NCBI GenBank assembly: GCA_002897695.1
Contig: BDTG01000027.1
Location: forward strand, 35,335 to 99,334
DNA from: a bacterium BMS3Abin14
GTDB taxonomy: Bacteria > BMS3Abin14
Length of the DNA stretch: 64,000 nt
Direction of reading: 5' to 3'
A model generated the notes under the pieces. It made no database searches and had not been told where the DNA came from. It saw nothing but the letters and a program-made list of their open reading frames with translations. A program made the position numbers and the translations under genes. This document shows, piece by piece, positions 35,287 to 44,332 of the stretch (positions within the stretch are counted from its first letter, which is position 1; every line of letters starts with the position of its first letter).

Positions 35287-35481
35287 CGTAAAAAGTCCAT
35301 CCATGACTTGTTACTCCACTGAAAACGAAAGTTGAAACCGGCATGGTCGAGAATCCATCCCTATAGCCCCGGAGCAGTTTCTCCGGGGTCGTTTCTCTCC
35401 TTTCACACTTTTGCGATTTCATCCACCCGAGTTGGCTCCATTCTTGCTCCACTTTGCACAACAAGAAAAGGAGGAGCAGAA

Positions 35482-35876
35482 ATGTCCAGACCACTCAGGA
35501 TCAAGTACCCAGGCGCCATGTATCATATCATAAGCCGTGGCAACGGAAGAATGACCATTTACCATACTGAAAAGGGCTGGAAAAAGTTCATCAGTTGTAT
35601 GGAACGAGTTACTGAAAAATACAACTGGATCATCCATGCATACTGCCTTATGGGAAACACTACCATATGCTCCTGGAAACTCCCGATGCCAACATAGTCC
35701 CCGGAATGAAACAGCTCAACTAGTTTTACAGCCAGTTCTACAATTGGAAATACACCCGCGTCGGGTCTGTATTGCAGGAACGCTATAAATCATGGCTGCT
35801 GGAAAAGGAAAGTAAGTTCCTCGATAACTGCCGGTATATCGTCAACAACCCCGTGGAACCGAAGATGCAGGTATAA
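35482..35876 (+). pseudogene. Decayed REP-associated tyrosine transposase (RAYT/Y1 type)
   Basis: The start is canonical for the family: GGAGGA before MSRPLRIKYPGAMYHIISRG. After HAYCLMGN a one-base deletion near 35660 shifts the frame. The other frame then continues HYHMLLETPDANIVPGMKQL, meets a TAG at 35721, and continues to the family's last helix (YKSWLLEKESKFLDNCRYIV) with a TAA at 35874. Two disabling lesions in about 390 bases make it a relic. The HxH of the Y1 transposase (HYH) survives only in the shifted frame. Confidence 0.85.
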
Positions 35877-35961
35877 ATTCTCTGCGGCCGATTTCACCCG
35901 TTGGACATTGGACCCGTCCTTCTCCACCGATGGGGACATTGAAGACGGTTTCCGGGCGCTG

Positions 35962-36183
35962 CTAGGACCGGAAGATATTGAAAAGAATGGTCAGGATCAG
36001 GCTGATCAGCAGGCTCGTGACCAGCGGGAAGTAGATTACGCTATTTTTCTTCCGTATGATAATGTCACCGGGCAGATGCCCGAGCCACGGAATACGCGGC
36101 GCCACCATAAGGAAGACCCCGAGTAGTACCAGGGCAATGCCCATAATTACGAGAAATTTCCCCAGTATACCCATCGGTGTCAC
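35962..36183 (-). CDS. DUF2905 small membrane protein
   Basis: The 73-residue protein has two hydrophobic helices (about 8-28 and 50-70) separated by the DUF2905 core PRIPWLGHLPGDIIIRKKNS. The function of the family is unknown. A GTG start overlaps the stop of the Mut7-C gene (GTGA), with an in-frame ATG nine bases later as the alternative. Confidence 0.85.
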   Translation of the reverse strand: MTPMGILGKFLVIMGIALVLLGVFLMVAPRIPWLGHLPGDIIIRKKNSVIYFPLVTSLLISLILTILFNIFRS

Positions 36184-36674
36184 CCGGTTAATGCCTCCAC
36201 CATCTCCCCTATTTCGGCGAGCATGCGGTCAGTATGGGTACCGTGCCAGTAGCATTTTTTGCAGCGCGGGCACACCATGAAGCGTTCAGCCGTCATCCAT
36301 ACATACCGGGGGACCATGTTCCTGGCCCCTTCCCTGTCGAGTTCACGCAACATTGCGTTGCAGTCGAGGCATCGGGTCAAGGGCTTTACAGGCAATCCAA
36401 GCGGTCTTAAAAAAGGGAGCACCGAGGCGAATTCTTCCCGGGCATCCATCCCTGAGACAAGCCATGAATCCTCCCCCAGCCTTTCGGCCAGTCGGGCATC
36501 CCTGGTCAGCACGATCCTGCCTTCAGAAAGGGAACGGTAGCGTATCAGCGTGTCGTCCTCATCGGCGGAAAACTCCGCGTCAAAGCCAAGCATCCTCATC
36601 TTTTTGGCCAAGGTGCCGAGCATGCCGTCCAGCAAAAACCCGGGGGATGGGGCCTCAGGCTCGCGGCTCTCCAC
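36180..36674 (-). CDS. Mut7-C RNase-like (PIN-fold) protein with zinc ribbon
   Basis: The 164-residue protein starts with FLLDGMLGTLAKKMRMLGFD and DEDDTLIRY, then IVLTRDARLAER, which is the PIN-like Mut7-C domain. The C-terminus has a zinc ribbon, CLDCNAML (about residues 105-112) and CPRCKKCYWHGTHTDRM (about 140-155). By family it may be a ribonuclease or RNA-binding protein. It is tightly coupled to DUF2905 downstream and three bases from the MBL hydrolase upstream. Confidence 0.82.
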   Translation of the reverse strand: MESREPEAPSPGFLLDGMLGTLAKKMRMLGFDAEFSADEDDTLIRYRSLSEGRIVLTRDARLAERLGEDSWLVSGMDAREEFASVLPFLRPLGLPVKPLTRCLDCNAMLRELDREGARNMVPRYVWMTAERFMVCPRCKKCYWHGTHTDRMLAEIGEMVEALTG

Positions 36675-36677
36675 GGA

Positions 36678-37334
36678 CTACGGCAACAACGACGGGTCAA
36701 GCAGGACAATGCCGGAGGGGATATCACCCCTGGAGACGGTGATCTCGGAGGAACCGGCCCTGATGACATTATCCTTTTTCGCCAGGAAGCCGTCCACCGG
36801 ATCGATGGGGAAATCTACCCCGTCGGTCTTGAAGTGCATGGGGATAGTCAGAGTGGGTGAAAGTATCTCCATAACCTCGGACGCCACCTGTGCACCGATG
36901 GTGAATGTTCCTCCAACCGGCATCAGCAGAACGTCCACCGGGAGGAGAGCGGAGGCCGAGGCAGGATCAAGGGCGTGGCCAAGATCACCCAGGTGGCAGA
37001 CGGCCAACCCGTCAAGTTCCACACGGAAGATGATATTATTCCCCCGCTCCGAACCCCGTGACGTGTCGTGGAAGGAGGGAACGCCAAGGACCTTGATCCC
37101 TGAAACAGCCCGTTCACCGTCTTCCTTGATGACCTGGGGGCTGCCCGGAATACCGGCCGACCAGTTGTGATCGGCATGGTCGTGCGACACAAGAACGATG
37201 TCGGCGGTTTCCGCTACCGGCCTGTACTTTACGGCCCCATCGAAGGAGCCCGGCTCGTACGGGTCCGTCAGGATCCTGGTCCCATCATTGGCTTCAAGGA
37301 GAAAACAGGCGTGGCCCAGATATTTTATCCGCAT
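36678..37334 (-). CDS. MBL-fold metal-dependent hydrolase (UPF0173/UlaG-like)
   Basis: The start is at 37334 (MRIKYLGHACFLLEAN) with AGGAG eight bases upstream; a longer frame is rejected. The 218-residue protein has the beta-lactamase-fold HDHADH (VLVSHDHADH), HDTSRGSERG, and the HLGDLGHALDP motif of small cytoplasmic hydrolases. The substrate is unknown. It is one base downstream of a 60-residue gene. Confidence 0.88.
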   Translation of the reverse strand: MRIKYLGHACFLLEANDGTRILTDPYEPGSFDGAVKYRPVAETADIVLVSHDHADHNWSAGIPGSPQVIKEDGERAVSGIKVLGVPSFHDTSRGSERGNNIIFRVELDGLAVCHLGDLGHALDPASASALLPVDVLLMPVGGTFTIGAQVASEVMEILSPTLTIPMHFKTDGVDFPIDPVDGFLAKKDNVIRAGSSEITVSRGDIPSGIVLLDPSLLP

Positions 37335-37335
37335 T

Positions 37336-37518
37336 TTAAATCTCCTTTTCGCCCTCCCCGCCTTCTGCCGGGGCGGCCTCATCCTCGATCTCCTCCTTGT
37401 GCATCAGGATGATGCTTCTGACCTCAATGCCGGCCTCCTGGAGGGCCTTTCTGACCTGTGGCATTTTTGCATCTGTTACCTTGACGAGAAAATTATTATT
37501 GGTTGTCAATCCAGACAC
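37336..37518 (-). CDS. Small hypothetical protein (60 residues)
   Basis: The 60-residue frame begins MSGLTTNNNFLVKVTDAKMP and ends with a charged tail (EEIEDEAAPAEGGEGEKEI). A central alpha/beta-like segment (VRKALQEAGIEVRSIILMHK) is predicted. The reading frame fills the gap between the MBL hydrolase (one-base gap) and the OmpA gene (five-base gap), and a good AGG element precedes it, so it looks real. I do not recognise a family. Confidence 0.6.
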   Translation of the reverse strand: MSGLTTNNNFLVKVTDAKMPQVRKALQEAGIEVRSIILMHKEEIEDEAAPAEGGEGEKEI

Positions 37519-37523
37519 CTCCC

Positions 37524-38567
37524 TTAATTAGTGCGCTCCTGGGCCTCACTCAACTTCTCATAAGGTGGGAGCAGAACGATTTCAATTCTCCGGTTGGCAG
37601 CCTTGCCCTCAGCTGTATCATTGGAGACAACCGGCTGGTACTCACCGTAACCGGCGGCGGACAGCCTCGCCGGGTCGATCCCTACCTTGTCCTGTAGAAA
37701 GTGAACCACAGCCAACGCCCTGCTGGAAGACAGTTCCCAATTGGAGGGGAACCTTTCCTTAAGACGGCCACCAATGGGAACGTCGTCGGTATGTCCCTCG
37801 ATCTGTATCCTCTTCCCTTTTATCCTGTTCAGCTGGGCGCCCACCTTGGACAGGACAGCGATCCCCGACTGTTTGAGGTTGGCCCGGCCCGAGTCGAACA
37901 GGATCTTCTCAACCAGGTTGACGGAAAGCCTGTCCTTCATCCTCTTGATCTGAACCTGGCCGGCCTCGATCTCGGTCTTGAGTCCGCCAACCAACTCATC
38001 GTAGGCGCTCTTGAGTTTCTGAAGATCCTCCTCCTTCTGTACCTTCAGGGCGTGGACTTGATCCTGGAGGGAGCGGTTTTCACTCTTGACCCTTTCCATG
38101 TCCGTCCTCAGAATCCGGAACTCCGCGTCCTTTGCCACAATCTTCTCCCTCAGGTCGCCGTTTGTCCCCTGAAGCCTCTTGTTGATATTCATGGTCTCCT
38201 GGATGATCTGGGACTGAGAGACCTCCTTGCTCTTGAGAAGATCTCCCAACCTGTCGTTCTGAGATTTCAACTCATCATTGACCGCCACGGTTTTATCCAG
38301 TTCGCCCTGAAGGCCATCCCTCTCGCCGGTTACGGCCTCAAGGTTCTTTCCGCAGTCCTCCAGGCTATTGGTCCTCTGCTGCAGATCCTCCTGGTTGGAA
38401 GAAAGCTCCTTCTTAAGCGCCGTGTTCTCATCGACTTTCCGGCTGAGATTGGTCGCGCACTTTTCAGCCTCACCGGATTTCAGGAGATAATCCTTTTTGC
38501 TGACCATGCACCCGGAAACAGCAAAGAGGGAAAGACAGACAATCCCCACCAGACTTTTTCTCAACAT
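37524..38567 (-). CDS. OmpA-family lipoprotein with coiled coil
   Basis: The start at 38567 (MLRKSLVGIVCLSLFAVSGC) has AGGAGG upstream. A lipobox with Cys20 follows. Residues about 25-235 form a long coiled coil rich in Lys/Glu/Asp. The C-terminus is an OmpA/MotB peptidoglycan-binding domain: IQIEGHTDDVPIGGRLKERF, NWELSSSRALAVVHFL and RLSAAGYGEYQPV with the NRRIEI end. The mature protein (about 328 residues) should be lipid-anchored in the outer membrane and contact peptidoglycan. No flagellar stator partner is visible. Confidence 0.88.
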   Translation of the reverse strand: MLRKSLVGIVCLSLFAVSGCMVSKKDYLLKSGEAEKCATNLSRKVDENTALKKELSSNQEDLQQRTNSLEDCGKNLEAVTGERDGLQGELDKTVAVNDELKSQNDRLGDLLKSKEVSQSQIIQETMNINKRLQGTNGDLREKIVAKDAEFRILRTDMERVKSENRSLQDQVHALKVQKEEDLQKLKSAYDELVGGLKTEIEAGQVQIKRMKDRLSVNLVEKILFDSGRANLKQSGIAVLSKVGAQLNRIKGKRIQIEGHTDDVPIGGRLKERFPSNWELSSSRALAVVHFLQDKVGIDPARLSAAGYGEYQPVVSNDTAEGKAANRRIEIVLLPPYEKLSEAQERTN

Positions 38568-38883
38568 AACACACCTCCTCGTCATGGGAAAATATCCCAG
38601 AGAGTCCGGGACTGTCAAGGAAGTAACATCATAATTTTCTCTCGCCCGTTCGTTTCACTCACTCAAGACGCCAAGGTCTCAGATAAAACCCAAGACCGGG
38701 GTTTAAAATTTTGGTTCATCCGGTTAAAGCGTGCCTGGATGACGATGGGAATGAGTGGAAAGCTAACTCAACTTAGATTTACGGCTCATCACAAAAACGA
38801 GTACCTGAACGTGAAACCGTATTTCACTCTTGCTGCCTTTTGTAGCTTCGCATGAATCTGTGGCGGATAATCATCATGGATCT

Positions 38884-39216
38884 TTATCTAACAGGGATGG
38901 AGGGGATAAACTCCCGATCAGTTATCCCTCACCCAACCGCTCCTCGACAGGAGCGGGATTTCCTTGAAATCGGCTGGTTATCCTTGCGCCGGGGATAAAA
39001 GTTCACTTTCATCTCCGGCAACAAGGATTAACAGCAACTTGGGTGCGGGATGCGACTTCCTCCATGCCTCTATGAGTCATGCTATTTGCGTGACGAACGG
39101 GTGGTGAGATAATGCGTCTGGTTGCGGTGAGCCGTTTCTTAACACAAAAATTTCAAGTTCTCTGCGCTTACGATGTTTGCCCTATCCCCTGTATCCCCTC
39201 CATCCCTGTTAGATAA
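38884..39216. mobile_element. MITE-like element with perfect 25-bp terminal inverted repeats
   Basis: Arms 38884-38908 and 39192-39216 are exactly complementary over 25 bases and enclose 283 bases with no coding potential. If the end is placed at TA, both sides carry a TA dinucleotide, as after insertion by IS630/mariner-like transposases. No transposase lies inside, so mobility would require one elsewhere. Autonomous relatives were not searched. Confidence 0.55.
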
Positions 39217-39305
39217 GTCCTTGATTCAGATTTATCAGCGTAAATCAGCGTGAATCAGCGGCCAATTATCTTTTTGTCTGCTTACGCACAGGTCAAGAGT
39301 CTATT

Positions 39306-39354
39306 GACCGTGAACTTAACGAAGTTTCGCTAAGTTTAAAACCAGGGCCTTATG
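39306..39354 (+). repeat. Dispersed 49-bp repeat, copy 2
   Basis: It starts gaccgtgaacttaacgaag and ends ccttatg; about 44 of 49 bases match copy 1 (31449-31497) in inverted orientation. It lies 33 bases from the site-2 protease stop. Confidence 0.8.
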
Positions 39355-39386
39355 GCTTTTGATCTTCTTTGCGAGTCCATCATTCG

Positions 39387-40238
39387 TCACATTACCGTAA
39401 ACGGAGCGGGCACGAACGTCAGGATGAAAATGATGATGGCGGCGTATCCCAACCTGGTCCGCTTTTCATCCAGCTGGATATGCGGAAGGAGAACCGGAGG
39501 ATGCCTCACGCCGAGGAGGATCAGGAGGATAGCCCATACGAACCAGCCTTCCCAGAAGAGAAGGCCCATCAGGAACAGACTCAGATGGACGACCCTGGCG
39601 ATATTGTCGGAGTGGTTCGGGAAGAGAGCCTTGGATATGTGCCCGCCGTCCAGCTGCCCCACGGGCAGGAGGTTCAGGGACGTAACGAACATCCCGATCC
39701 ATCCTGCAAATGCCACCGGATGAAGAGCCACCGTCATGTTTGACGGCAGGTTGCCCTTCACCAGGAAACTCACAACCAGGACGATAAGGCTGTTCCCCAG
39801 GGCCAAACCTCCTACATCACCGCCACCGGCAACCACCGGAGACAGGGCGAAGCCGACGACCAGCGCAGGCAGGGCCAGCACAAAGCCCACGATGGGACCG
39901 GAGGCGCCGATGTCCAGCAAGGTCCTCCTGTCCCAGATGGCGCCCTTCATCCTGATAACGGCACCGAACGTCCCGATAAAGGAAGGAGCAGGGATGAAAT
40001 ACGGCAGGGTGGCAGGCACATGGTGGCGGTGCGAGGTTATGTAATGCCCCATTTCATGCCCAAGCAGGATCGCCATGATTGTCAGGGAGAAGGGAAGGCC
40101 TTTGGAGAGCCCCGATGGGTGCGTGAACGGATTTATCCCCTCCTGCATTGCACCCGCAGCGGTTGTAGTAACGAAGGTCGCCGCGAAAAGAACGTAATGG
40201 ATCCAGCGGCGCTCTGGGCGGGGGCTTACATCTCTCAT
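39387..40238 (-). CDS. Site-2 protease family (M50) membrane metallopeptidase
   Basis: The 283-residue protein has about six hydrophobic helices. The zinc motif is HEMGH (LLGHEMGHYI, near residue 60), and the third ligand Asp is in LPVGQLDGGHISKALF (near residue 200). A LLDIGASGPIVGFVLALPAL segment fits the fold. Intramembrane proteases of this group cut membrane-bound substrates during signalling or quality control. The HAD gene ends one base upstream. Confidence 0.85.
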   Translation of the reverse strand: MRDVSPRPERRWIHYVLFAATFVTTTAAGAMQEGINPFTHPSGLSKGLPFSLTIMAILLGHEMGHYITSHRHHVPATLPYFIPAPSFIGTFGAVIRMKGAIWDRRTLLDIGASGPIVGFVLALPALVVGFALSPVVAGGGDVGGLALGNSLIVLVVSFLVKGNLPSNMTVALHPVAFAGWIGMFVTSLNLLPVGQLDGGHISKALFPNHSDNIARVVHLSLFLMGLLFWEGWFVWAILLILLGVRHPPVLLPHIQLDEKRTRLGYAAIIIFILTFVPAPFTVM

Positions 40239-40239
40239 C

Positions 40240-40953
40240 CTACCACAGCCCCAGAGTCCTCCCCAGGTCCCTCAGAAGTCCTCTTCCATCCGGAACATTA
40301 CCGGAAGCGTCCTCCCTCACCAGATGAGGTTCGGCCAGGTACGTTCTCATGCCGGCCGAAGATGCGGCCAGGTCATGGGCCACATCGTTGCCGACCATGA
40401 GGCATTGTTCGGGGTGAAGGTCAAGGGCATCGGCCACGGCCGTAAAAAACTCGATCTGCGGCTTGCACGCCCTCGTATTCTCCAGCGCGGCGATAAAAGT
40501 GAACGGATCGGGAGACAGGTTCCCCCAACTCATCCGTTCGAGTACCGCGGCCCGCGGAAAAATGGGGTTGGTGGCAAGCGCCAGGGCAAAGCCTCTTTCA
40601 TGGGCCGACTCGATGAGGTCCAGAGCTCCATCCACGTATGAGCCGTATTCGGAAAACCCGGGGAACACGTCCCTGTAATACGCGTCGAAACCTTGCTGCG
40701 CCGCCTCGGGAGAAAGGCCTGTCAGTCGGAAAAAAGCATCGTAGAACCCATCCTGGTTGGTTTCACCGGAAGATCGCGGAGAGGAGATAAGCTCGTCTAT
40801 GCTGCCGATCAATCCTCTCCGGAAGGTTTCAGGATCCAGAAGGGCGATGAAATAATCGACCATGGATTCCATCATCGTATCCAGAAAAAAGGAAACCTTG
40901 ATATCAACCAGTGTCCCGTCGAGGTCGAGCAGAAGGCCCTTGATGCCTTTCAC
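40240..40953 (-). CDS. HAD-superfamily hydrolase
   Basis: The 237-residue protein has motif I LLLDLDGTLVD, motif II in ALATNPIF, and motif III/IV ENTRACKPQIEFF with MVGNDVAHDLAASSAGM, typical of phosphatases with a helical cap (about 20-90). The substrate is unknown. It sits one base from the site-2 protease gene and about 98 bases from the fabF stop; whether it shares the fab transcript is unclear. Confidence 0.88.
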   Translation of the reverse strand: MKGIKGLLLDLDGTLVDIKVSFFLDTMMESMVDYFIALLDPETFRRGLIGSIDELISSPRSSGETNQDGFYDAFFRLTGLSPEAAQQGFDAYYRDVFPGFSEYGSYVDGALDLIESAHERGFALALATNPIFPRAAVLERMSWGNLSPDPFTFIAALENTRACKPQIEFFTAVADALDLHPEQCLMVGNDVAHDLAASSAGMRTYLAEPHLVREDASGNVPDGRGLLRDLGRTLGLW

Positions 40954-41051
40954 GGTTCAAACACCAGTTTGTCTTACGCGGCGCACCAAAGCCCGCAAAG
41001 GAGATCGCATTCAGGTACTCATTTCCAGGATGATCCTTAATTTAGAAGACT

Positions 41052-42293
41052 TTATTGAGTGAACTTGCGAAAAGCGAGGCAGGCATTGGTCCCGCCGAAC
41101 CCGAAGGAGTTGCTGATGGCGACATCCACCCGGGCATCCCTCGCCTCGTTGGGAACATAATCCAGGTCGCACTCCGGGTCGGGTTCCTCGTAGTTGATGG
41201 TGGGTGGGATACGGTCTTCCAGGACTGTCTTGACCGCCACCACAGCTTCAACTCCGCCGGCCGCACCCAGGAGATGTCCGGTCATGGATTTTGTGGAACT
41301 GACCGGAATACTGTAGGCTGCATCACCGAAGACCGACTTGATGGCCTGGGTCTCGTAGAGGTCGTTAAACGATGTGCTGGTGCCGTGGGCGTTGATATAG
41401 TCGACATCCTCCGGGGCAATACCGGCGTCATGAAGGACATTCCGCATGCATTGCGCCGCGCCGGCGCCGCCCTCGGGTGGGGCGGTGATATGATAGGCAT
41501 CCCCGGACATCCCGAACCCCACCACCTCTGCAAAAATATCGGCGCCTCTGGCCAGAGCAGACTCCAACTCCTCCAGGATCAGGATGCCCGCCCCCTCGCC
41601 AATGACGAAGCCGTCTCTGCCTTTATCGAAAGGCCGGCTTGCTCTCTCCGGTTCCTCGTTGCGGGTGGAAAGCGCTCTCATGGAGTTGAACCCGGCGAAA
41701 GTCAGAGGGGTAATAACGGATTCCGCACCCCCGGCGATGGCCGCGTCGGCATCCCCGTACTGGATCATCCGAAAGGCTTCGCCTACGTTGTGAGTCCCGG
41801 TCGCGCAGGCCGTCACCACACAGCTGTTGGGACCCTTGGCCCCTGTTCTGATGGAAATTTGCCCGGCCGCCAGGTTGGCGATCGTCATGGGAATAAAGAA
41901 AGGTGAAACTCTTCTCGGTCCCCTTTCCTTCAGAATCGTGGCATATTTCTCAATATAGGGAAGCCCGCCCAAGCCTGCGCCGACTACCACCGCGATCCGG
42001 TCTGCATTGGACTCGTCAATGATCAGACCGGACTGTTCAATCGCCTCGAAAGCCGCGAAGATGGCGTAGGGGATAAACATGTCCATCTTCTTGAGGTCCT
42101 TGCCGTTTATCCGTTTCTCCGGCTCGAACCCCTTGACCTCAGCAGCGATTCTGGTAGCAAGTCCACCGGCATCAAACCTGGTGACAGGGCCCACCCCTGA
42201 CCGGCCTGCAAGCATGCCCGCCCAACTATCGGGGACATCAAGGCCCACGGGCGTCACGGCTCCCAAACCGGTTACGACAACTCTTCTTCTCAC
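41052..42293 (-). CDS. fabF: 3-oxoacyl-ACP synthase II
   Basis: The 413-residue ketosynthase has the Cys-His-His triad: C in [16 protein letters not shown] in [13 protein letters not shown] and H in [17 protein letters not shown]. It elongates acyl-ACPs with malonyl-ACP. Length is normal. It is the last fab gene of the cluster, 14 bases after acpP. Confidence 0.96.
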   Translation of the reverse strand: MRRRVVVTGLGAVTPVGLDVPDSWAGMLAGRSGVGPVTRFDAGGLATRIAAEVKGFEPEKRINGKDLKKMDMFIPYAIFAAFEAIEQSGLIIDESNADRIAVVVGAGLGGLPYIEKYATILKERGPRRVSPFFIPMTIANLAAGQISIRTGAKGPNSCVVTACATGTHNVGEAFRMIQYGDADAAIAGGAESVITPLTFAGFNSMRALSTRNEEPERASRPFDKGRDGFVIGEGAGILILEELESALARGADIFAEVVGFGMSGDAYHITAPPEGGAGAAQCMRNVLHDAGIAPEDVDYINAHGTSTSFNDLYETQAIKSVFGDAAYSIPVSSTKSMTGHLLGAAGGVEAVVAVKTVLEDRIPPTINYEEPDPECDLDYVPNEARDARVDVAISNSFGFGGTNACLAFRKFTQ

Positions 42294-42307
42294 GAGCGAC
42301 CTTTCCC

Positions 42308-42541
42308 CTAGGACGCCTTCCCCTGTATATAGGTGATGGCATCCTGCACGGTCTGAATCTTCTCGGCCTCCTCGTCGGGGATCTCCAGATCAAAGGCCTC
42401 CTCAAAGGCCATGACCAGTTCAACCACATCGAGGGAATCTGCGCCCAGATCGTTCACAAAGTTGGCCGACGCGTCGATGCTGCCGGCATCCTGGTTAAGT
42501 TGTTCCGCTATAATCTCCTTGACCTTGCCTGTTACGTCCAT
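42308..42541 (-). CDS. acpP: Acyl carrier protein
   Basis: The 77-residue acidic protein has the phosphopantetheine site [10 protein letters not shown] (S36). Helices and the terminal [10 protein letters not shown] match AcpP. It lies between fabG and fabF, the usual place. A 20-bp palindrome in the 109-base leader separates it from fabG. Confidence 0.97.
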   Translation of the reverse strand: MDVTGKVKEIIAEQLNQDAGSIDASANFVNDLGADSLDVVELVMAFEEAFDLEIPDEEAEKIQTVQDAITYIQGKAS

Positions 42542-42600
42542 TCGAACCTCCTTATTATGCCTGTTAAGTTAGCGTGAAAATAATAACAGAAATATAACCG

Positions 42601-42620
42601 ATGGCGCGAGCTCGCGCCAT
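42601..42620. promoter_or_regulatory. Perfect 20-bp palindrome in the fabG-acpP gap
   Basis: The 20 bases read the same on both strands, with centre GAGCTC. The position upstream of acpP suggests an operator or an mRNA processing hairpin. No U-run follows on the minus strand, so it is not a standard terminator. Confidence 0.55.
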
Positions 42621-42650
42621 TGCTGCAAAAAAAACAGTCGGGACAAGACA

Positions 42651-43391
42651 CTACATGTACATTCCACCGTTGACGTGAAACACCTGCCCGGTGATATAGG
42701 ACGCCTGGTCGGAGAGGAGAAACCGCACACAGGCAGCAACATCCTCAGGCGTACCCAGACGCTGTGAAGGAATGAGGGCGACGAGTTCCCGGCGGGCCTT
42801 TTCGGGCAGTTCATCCGTCATGGCCGTCTGGATGAACCCCGGGGCAACGGCATTGACCGTGATATTACGGGAGGCGACCTCCCGGGCGAGGGATTTTGTA
42901 AGCCCCATAACTCCAGCCTTGGACGCCGCGTAGTTAGTCTGGCCTGCGTTTCCCATGGCCCCCACAACGGATGAAATATTCACGATTCTTCCGAACCTCT
43001 GCTTCATCATCAGACGAACGACCATCCTGGAACACAGATAGGTCCCCGTGAGGTTTACGTCCAGAACGGACCTCCACGCTGAATCGTCCATGCGCATGAG
43101 AAGCCCATCCCTGGTGATGCCGGCATTATTCACAAGGTAATCCACCTTCCCGAAGCTGTCGGTGGATAATTTGACCATCTTTTCGACGCTGTCTGAATCG
43201 GACACATCCACCTCGACCGACAGGGACCGCACCCCTCTGCCCTCGACATCCGAGGCCGCATCCCTCGCCGCATCAAGATTGATATCGGCTGCGACAACAT
43301 CCACTCCGGCAGAGGCAAGATCAAGAGCGATGGCCCGTCCGATCCCCTGCCCTGCCCCGGTAACGATGGCGATACGTTTATCGGACATCAT
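42651..43391 (-). CDS. fabG: 3-oxoacyl-ACP reductase
   Basis: The 246-residue short-chain dehydrogenase has GAGQGIGRAIAL (cofactor loop), NNAG, and the catalytic S-Y-K in NISSVVGAMGNAGQTNYAASKAG. It reduces 3-oxoacyl-ACP with NADPH. The start overlaps the fabD stop by four bases. The C-terminus HVNGGMYM is typical. Confidence 0.96.
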   Translation of the reverse strand: MMSDKRIAIVTGAGQGIGRAIALDLASAGVDVVAADINLDAARDAASDVEGRGVRSLSVEVDVSDSDSVEKMVKLSTDSFGKVDYLVNNAGITRDGLLMRMDDSAWRSVLDVNLTGTYLCSRMVVRLMMKQRFGRIVNISSVVGAMGNAGQTNYAASKAGVMGLTKSLAREVASRNITVNAVAPGFIQTAMTDELPEKARRELVALIPSQRLGTPEDVAACVRFLLSDQASYITGQVFHVNGGMYM

Positions 43392-44332
43392 GACACCTCC
43401 TCAACGAGGGCTACGACTGCATCCAGATCCTCGGGAGTCCCGAAGGGTTGAATACGCAGGCCCCTGTCGATCCTCTTCACAATCCCGCAGAGTACCTTCC
43501 CGGGCCCCAGCTCCAGCAGCATGTCGGCGCCCTCCGCGATGATGAACCGTATGGAATCCTCCCACATCACAGGGGACGTTATCTGTCTGATGAGGGAAGG
43601 CGCTACTTGCACGGCCAGATCCAGCGGACGCGCACCTGCGTTGTTTATCAGAACGGGATTTGGGCTGTCAATGGCAATATCGTCCAGGACCCGGACCATT
43701 CGGGCCGCAGCAGGTTCCATGAGGCGGCAATGAAAGGGAGCGCTCACCGGCAGCTCCACTGCCCTCTTGCCTCCCCGCTCCCTGAACCGGGCCATCGCAG
43801 CCTGAACTTTTTCCCTGTGGCCCGCGATGACGATCTGGCCGGGGGAATTAAAGTTGGCCGGTGCGACCAACCCCTTATCGTCGGTCACCTCGGCGCAGAT
43901 CGCCTCGACTTCCTCACGGCCCATCCCCAGAAGCGCGGCCATGGAGCCCACTCCTTCACCAACAGCTTTCTGCATGGCTTTCCCTCTCTCACGGACCGCA
44001 ACGAGGGCGTCGGCGAGGGAAAAGCTGCCGGCCGTCACCAGGGCGGAATACTCTCCAAGGCTGTGCCCCGCCACCCATGATGGAGCGAGGGAGACATGGG
44101 ATTCCAGGGCACGGGCCGCCGCGATACTCGCGGCAAGGATGGCAGGCTGTGTGTTTTCGGTCAGTCTCAGTTTCTCTTCCGGACCCTCGAAACAAAGCCG
44201 GCTCAACGGGTACCGCAGGACATCATCCGCCTCATCAAAGACGTCCCTTGCCTGTGCCGACCACCGGGAAAGGGCCTTTCCCATGCCCACGAACTGGGAT
44301 CCCTGGCCGGGGAACAAAAGGGCGAGCTTCAT
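43388..44332 (-). CDS. fabD: Malonyl-CoA:ACP transacylase
   Basis: The 314-residue protein has the nucleophile elbow GHSLGEY and catalytic His in VSAPFHCRLM, plus LFPGQGSQ at the N-terminus. It loads malonyl onto ACP. It overlaps the EtfA stop by four bases (44329-44332), showing that the electron-transfer genes are on the same message. Confidence 0.95.
   Translation of the reverse strand: MKLALLFPGQGSQFVGMGKALSRWSAQARDVFDEADDVLRYPLSRLCFEGPEEKLRLTENTQPAILAASIAAARALESHVSLAPSWVAGHSLGEYSALVTAGSFSLADALVAVRERGKAMQKAVGEGVGSMAALLGMGREEVEAICAEVTDDKGLVAPANFNSPGQIVIAGHREKVQAAMARFRERGGKRAVELPVSAPFHCRLMEPAAARMVRVLDDIAIDSPNPVLINNAGARPLDLAVQVAPSLIRQITSPVMWEDSIRFIIAEGADMLLELGPGKVLCGIVKRIDRGLRIQPFGTPEDLDAVVALVEEVS

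Larger units (their letters stand above)
38568..39386. other. 819-base gap with repeats, no gene
   Basis: This is the longest gene-free stretch of the window. It contains the MITE-like element (38884-39216), a hairpin at 38939-38958 with eight-base arms and a four-base loop, a stretch at 39222-39270 with tandem aatcagcg-type units, and copy 2 of the 49-bp repeat. The rest resembles degenerate intergenic sequence. A tRNA or ORF could not be found. Confidence 0.75.
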
